Source: Bacteroidales bacterium UBA3696
Lineage (GTDB): Bacteria; Bacteroidota; Bacteroidia; Bacteroidales; Paludibacteraceae
Reading direction: 5' to 3'
NCBI GenBank assembly: GCA_002372135.1
Contig: DFIN01000032.1
Coordinates: forward strand, 70,036-115,922
DNA: 45,887 bases
Below, one piece after another: positions 43,420-45,887 of this stretch. Below the pieces are notes generated by a model. The model made no database searches. It was not told the origin of the DNA and was given only the letters and a program-made list of their open reading frames with translations. Position 1 is the stretch's first letter. The number at the start of each line of letters is the position of its first letter. The position numbers and the translations under genes are program-made.

Positions 43420-43463
43420 GATAGTAACGGATTTAGTAATTTACGAAATACCGAGATAGGGGA

Positions 43464-44156
43464 TTATTCAATAGACTTCGGATCAATCTTAATACCCTTG
43501 CTCATGGTACTGGAAAGATAAATACTCTTGACATACGTACCCTTGCTGGCAGCGGGTTTGAGTTTGATGATTGTTTGGATAAACTCGTTGGCATTTTGAG
43601 CAATAGCTTCGGGGGTAAAGCTAACTTTCCCTATCGAGGTATGCACAATACCGAATTTATCAACCTTGAAATCAATCTTACCCTGTTTAACTTCCTTGAC
43701 GGCTTTTGCCACATCGGGAGTTACAGTACCACTCTTTGGGTTAGGCATCAAACCACGCGGACCGAGAATACGACCGAGAGCACCTATTTTACCCATGTAT
43801 TGTGGTTGAGTAATCATTACATCAAAATCAGTCCAACCACCTTTTATTTTTTCTACATACTCATCCAGACCGATATAATCGGCACCGGCTTCTTGAGCCG
43901 CAGCCTCTTGGTCGGGACCTACGAGAGCGAGAACGCGTGTTACTTTACCTGTTCCATTGGGAAGAGAAACGACACCACGCACCATTTGGTTTGCCTTACG
44001 AGGATCTACGCCGAGACGTACATCGATATCTACGCTGGCATCAAATTTGGTCGTTGTGATTTCTTTAACGAGAGCTGCAGCCTCTGCTACAGTATAAAGT
44101 TTGCCTGCTTCAATTTTCTCAGCAGCCATCTTTTGATTTTTTGTCAATTTTGCCAT
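43464..44156 (-). CDS. rplA: 50S ribosomal protein L1
   Basis: A 230-residue L1-stalk protein. It begins MAKLTKNQKMAAEKIEAGKLYTVAEA and has TKFDASVDIDVRLGVDPRKANQMVRGVVSLPNGTGK, then GRILGPRGLMPNPKSGTVT, the family signature, and LKPAASKGTYVKSIYLSSTMSKGIKI at the end. It lies 17 bp after rplK and may repress its own operon through a leader site, as in other bacteria. Confidence 0.98.
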   Translation of the reverse strand: MAKLTKNQKMAAEKIEAGKLYTVAEAAALVKEITTTKFDASVDIDVRLGVDPRKANQMVRGVVSLPNGTGKVTRVLALVGPDQEAAAQEAGADYIGLDEYVEKIKGGWTDFDVMITQPQYMGKIGALGRILGPRGLMPNPKSGTVTPDVAKAVKEVKQGKIDFKVDKFGIVHTSIGKVSFTPEAIAQNANEFIQTIIKLKPAASKGTYVKSIYLSSTMSKGIKIDPKSIE

Positions 44157-44173
44157 AGTTGTGAGATAATTGA

Positions 44174-44596
44174 TTATTTAACAGTGATACCCATACTGCG
44201 GGCTGTACCGCGTACCATTTTCTCCGCACTCTCAACCGTAAAGCAGTTGAGGTCAGCCATCTTATCGGTAGCGATCTGACGGCACTGCTCTTCTGTAATA
44301 GAAGCCACTTTCTTACGGTTGGGTTCTGCTGAACCGCTCTTTACTTTGGCAGCTTCGAGAAGTTGTACAGCAACAGGGGGAGTTTTTACGATAAAGTCGA
44401 ACGACTTATCGGCATAAACAGTAATTACTACAGGCAGTACTTTACCTGCTTTGTCTTGCGTTCTGGCATTAAATTGTTTGCAGAACTCCATGATGTTGAC
44501 ACCTTTCGAGCCGAGAGCCGGACCTACCGGAGGGGCGGGATTGGCAGCACCACCTTTAATCTGGAGTTTGATGAAACCAGTGATTTCTTTTGCCAT
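44174..44596 (-). CDS. rplK: 50S ribosomal protein L11
   Basis: A 140-residue protein of the GTPase-associated centre. It starts MAKEITGFIKLQIKGGAANPAPPVGPALGSKGVNIMEFCKQFNA with the conserved Pro-rich linker, and ends with the RNA-binding domain (SVESAEKMVRGTARSMGITV). The thiostrepton-contact prolines are retained. It is the first ribosomal protein gene of the operon, after nusG. Confidence 0.98.
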   Translation of the reverse strand: MAKEITGFIKLQIKGGAANPAPPVGPALGSKGVNIMEFCKQFNARTQDKAGKVLPVVITVYADKSFDFIVKTPPVAVQLLEAAKVKSGSAEPNRKKVASITEEQCRQIATDKMADLNCFTVESAEKMVRGTARSMGITVK

Positions 44597-44693
44597 TTTT
44601 AGTGAATAGTTTTTGCAATACGGGCGACCCGAAGGTCTCTTGCGGTTAATAATAAAACTATTGAGTAGTACAGACGACCCGTAACAATGTCTC
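44597..44693 (-). promoter_or_regulatory. Structured nusG-rplK spacer (possible L1/L11 leader)
   Basis: On the minus strand the 97-nt spacer contains GACC-TTCG-GGTC (44626-44637), a stable UUCG hairpin. It is flanked by ACGGG (44678-44682) and CCCGT (44620-44624), which could pair to close the whole stretch. A folded leader just before rplK is where L1 repressor sites occur in E. coli. No direct match to the L1 rRNA site could be made by eye, so the role is open. Confidence 0.4.
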
Positions 44694-45245
44694 CTACTCC
44701 TTATCTACCTGAGAGAAACTGAGTTCGAGCGGTGTTTGCCGATCAAAGATTGTTACTACGACGCGCAGTTTGTGTTTTTCCTGCATTACTTCTTGAATGA
44801 CACCGCTGAATCCGTTGAACGGACCTTCAATAACCTTCACTTTTTCGCCGACGATAAACGTTTCGTCAAGTTGAAGGTTCAATTCAGTTTCATCCACATT
44901 ACCGACCATTTTGTTGATTTCCTGTTGAGAAACAGGCGCAGGTTTAATATCCTTACGTCCGTCACTTAGGAAACCTAACACATTGGGGATATTACGAAGC
45001 AGCGGATAGCACTCGTCGGTAAGATTACATTCTACCAACACATAACCGGGCAATTTATTGCGCTCTTTAATCGTGCGCTTGCCGCGACGAAGCACTACAA
45101 CTTTTTCGGTAGGAATCAAAACTTGAGAAACATACTCCTTAAACAAGGAAGAAGTCTGCAAGGCACCCTCAATATACTCGCGCACCTTGTTTTCCTTACC
45201 GCTTATCACACGGAGTACATACCATTTATATTCGTTTTCTGCCAT
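44694..45245 (-). CDS. nusG: Transcription elongation/antitermination factor NusG
   Basis: A 183-residue factor that links RNA polymerase with ribosome or Rho. The NGN domain is MAENEYKWYVLRVISGKENKVREYI, then IPTEKVVVLRRGKRTIKERNKLPGYVLVE and RNIPNVLGFLSD. The KOW domain is VGEKVKVIEGPFNGFSGVIQEVMQEKHKLRVVVTIFDRQTPLELSFSQV. The YKWYVLRVISG N-terminus is the usual NusG start. It follows secE by 54 bp. Confidence 0.97.
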   Translation of the reverse strand: MAENEYKWYVLRVISGKENKVREYIEGALQTSSLFKEYVSQVLIPTEKVVVLRRGKRTIKERNKLPGYVLVECNLTDECYPLLRNIPNVLGFLSDGRKDIKPAPVSQQEINKMVGNVDETELNLQLDETFIVGEKVKVIEGPFNGFSGVIQEVMQEKHKLRVVVTIFDRQTPLELSFSQVDKE

Positions 45246-45299
45246 AATTACAATAGATTAACAGTTGATACACAATGGTTAATAGATTGTAAATTGTGG

Positions 45300-45488
45300 T
45301 TAGAAAAGACCATAAATAAAGGTCATGATGTTCTCAAAACACCAGTCCATAAGCCAGACGATGAGTGCTAAAATAATGGAAGCAACTAACACGAGCACCG
45401 CGCTTTGACTGAGTTCTTTACGAGTTGGCCAACTTACTTTGTAGACCATCTCGTTGTACGATTCCTTAATGCTTTCTACCAGTTTCAT
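45300..45488 (-). CDS. secE: Preprotein translocase subunit SecE
   Basis: A 62-residue single-span membrane protein of the SecYEG channel. It starts MKLVESIKESYNEMVYKVSWPTRKELSQSA, with the conserved W-P-T-R-x-E-L amphipathic motif, followed by one transmembrane helix (VLVLVASIILALIVWLMDW). This short one-helix form is typical outside the enterobacteria. It lies between tRNA-Trp and nusG. Confidence 0.96.
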   Translation of the reverse strand: MKLVESIKESYNEMVYKVSWPTRKELSQSAVLVLVASIILALIVWLMDWCFENIMTFIYGLF

Positions 45489-45613
45489 ATCTGTAGTATT
45501 ATTCGATTCGGATTAGACAACATAACACACCCCCATACTGACATCAACTCAAGGGCCGGTCCTCACGGATGCTGCATGTTTGATGTCAATTGGAAGCTAT
45601 GTCTTGTAACGAG

Positions 45614-45684
45614 CACGGAAGGCAGGAATCGAACCCACATTGACGGTTTTGGAGACCGCTCTCCTACCATTGGAGGACTTCCGT
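45614..45684 (-). tRNA. tRNA-Trp (anticodon CCA)
   Basis: A 71-nt cloverleaf with no encoded CCA end. Acceptor stem ACGGAAG/CTTCCGT (7 bp), discriminator G. D-arm CTCC-AATGGTA-GGAG has a short 7-nt loop. Anticodon stem GCGGT/ACCGT frames loop CTCCAAA, giving anticodon CCA (45650-45652 on the plus strand as TGG). The T-arm has the consensus GGTTCGATTCC with wobble pairs. It sits between tuf and secE, as in most Bacteroidetes. The gap to secE (45489-45613) holds only an 8-bp inverted repeat GACATCAA/TTGATGTC. Confidence 0.95.
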
Positions 45685-45720
45685 AAATTGCTCGGGGAAT
45701 TTGAACCCCCCGAGCGATTT
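45685..45720. terminator. GC-rich hairpin between tuf and tRNA-Trp
   Basis: The 8-bp core GCTCGGGG/CCCCGAGC (45690-45697 and 45708-45715) extends by five A/T pairs on the outside, one a G-T wobble, around a 10-nt loop. The outer A-run and T-run would let it act on either strand, most likely as the tuf terminator or a processing signal before the tRNA. Its loop happens to read GGTTCAAATT on the minus strand, like a tRNA T-loop. Confidence 0.6.
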
Positions 45721-45761
45721 TTAGTCTTTAATCTTTCGATTTGAGACTTATGGACTACTAA

Positions 45762-45887
45762 TTAGTCAATGATCTTGGTGATTTGACCCGAACCTACGGT
45801 ACGACCACCTTCACGGATAGCGAAACGCAGACCTTCTTCGCACGCGATGGGGGTGATCAGCTTCACTTCCATGTCGATGTGGTCGCC
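45762..45887 (-). CDS. tuf: Elongation factor Tu, C-terminal 41 residues (partial)
   Basis: The frame runs from the window's right edge to TAA at 45762 and encodes GDHIDMEVKLITPIACEEGL, then RFAIREGGRTVGSGQITKII and a final D. This is the end of domain III of EF-Tu, including RFAIREGGRTVGSG, almost invariant in bacteria. The rest lies beyond the window. It heads the tuf-trnW-secE-nusG order. Confidence 0.95.
   Translation of the reverse strand, partial: GDHIDMEVKLITPIACEEGLRFAIREGGRTVGSGQITKIID

Noticed and set aside
45685..45720. Possible second tRNA next to tRNA-Trp
   Set aside because: The loop GGTTCAAATT looks like a T-loop, but the upstream sequence gives no D-arm, anticodon arm or acceptor, so it is a terminator-type hairpin.

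Overview
The window is chromosomal DNA from a member of the Bacteroidales (phylum Bacteroidota). Four things point there. There are parts of a type IX secretion system (PorP and GldK) and a large secreted protein with a T9SS-type C-terminus. The small acidic DUF2795 gene sits beside porP. Promoters have the Bacteroidetes form TTTG-N20-TAnnTTTG. The order tuf, tRNA-Trp, secE, nusG, rplKAJL, rpoBC is standard for the group. I cannot name the genus. The gene set is mostly core, gaps are short, and I see no insertion sequence, prophage, integron or CRISPR array.

Layout. (1) 1-7396, minus: a large T9SS-type repeat protein, a PduO-type cobalamin adenosyltransferase, then a promoter and DUF2795-porP-gldK (gldK runs off the left edge). 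(2) 7414-7873, plus: ybeY, convergent with the next block across a shared hairpin. (3) 7882-16530, minus: a tight run tig-mpl-comEB-queA-ung-polA-hflX behind one good promoter. (4) 16531-17156: an intergenic region with an antitoxin-like gene, a remnant of a GNAT acetyltransferase and a long palindrome, which reads as a decayed toxin-antitoxin locus. (5) 17275-21313, plus: dnaK with an unusual leader and a strong terminator, then glmS. (6) 21320-45887, minus: about 24.5 kb with no gap above about 145 bp between genes except the secE/tRNA interval: tuf (partial), tRNA-Trp, secE, nusG, rplK, rplA, rplJ, rplL, rpoB, rpoC, a WlbA/WbpB-type sugar dehydrogenase, two Wza-type export lipoproteins, a tyrosine autokinase, DUF3109, a CinA N-terminal-domain protein, a small membrane protein, an acyl-CoA ligase, coaX, a GlcNAc-kinase-like protein, murB and murA.

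How the genes fit together. glmS, murA, murB and mpl supply or recycle peptidoglycan precursors, and the GlcNAc-kinase-like protein may feed the same amino-sugar pool. The wlbA/wza/wza/BY-kinase set is the start of an exopolysaccharide or capsule module placed directly behind rpoC. The DUF2795-porP-gldK operon builds the T9SS, and the adjacent 1,473-residue protein is a probable cargo of it.

I do not see a clearly new multi-gene system. The best leads are a DNA polymerase I that has lost nearly all of its 3'-5' exonuclease domain, the decayed antitoxin/GNAT locus with its own promoter and palindrome, the tyrosine kinase with low-complexity Asn-Pro-Tyr and Gly-Tyr tails, and a DnaK with two changes in the near-invariant GGGTFD phosphate loop.
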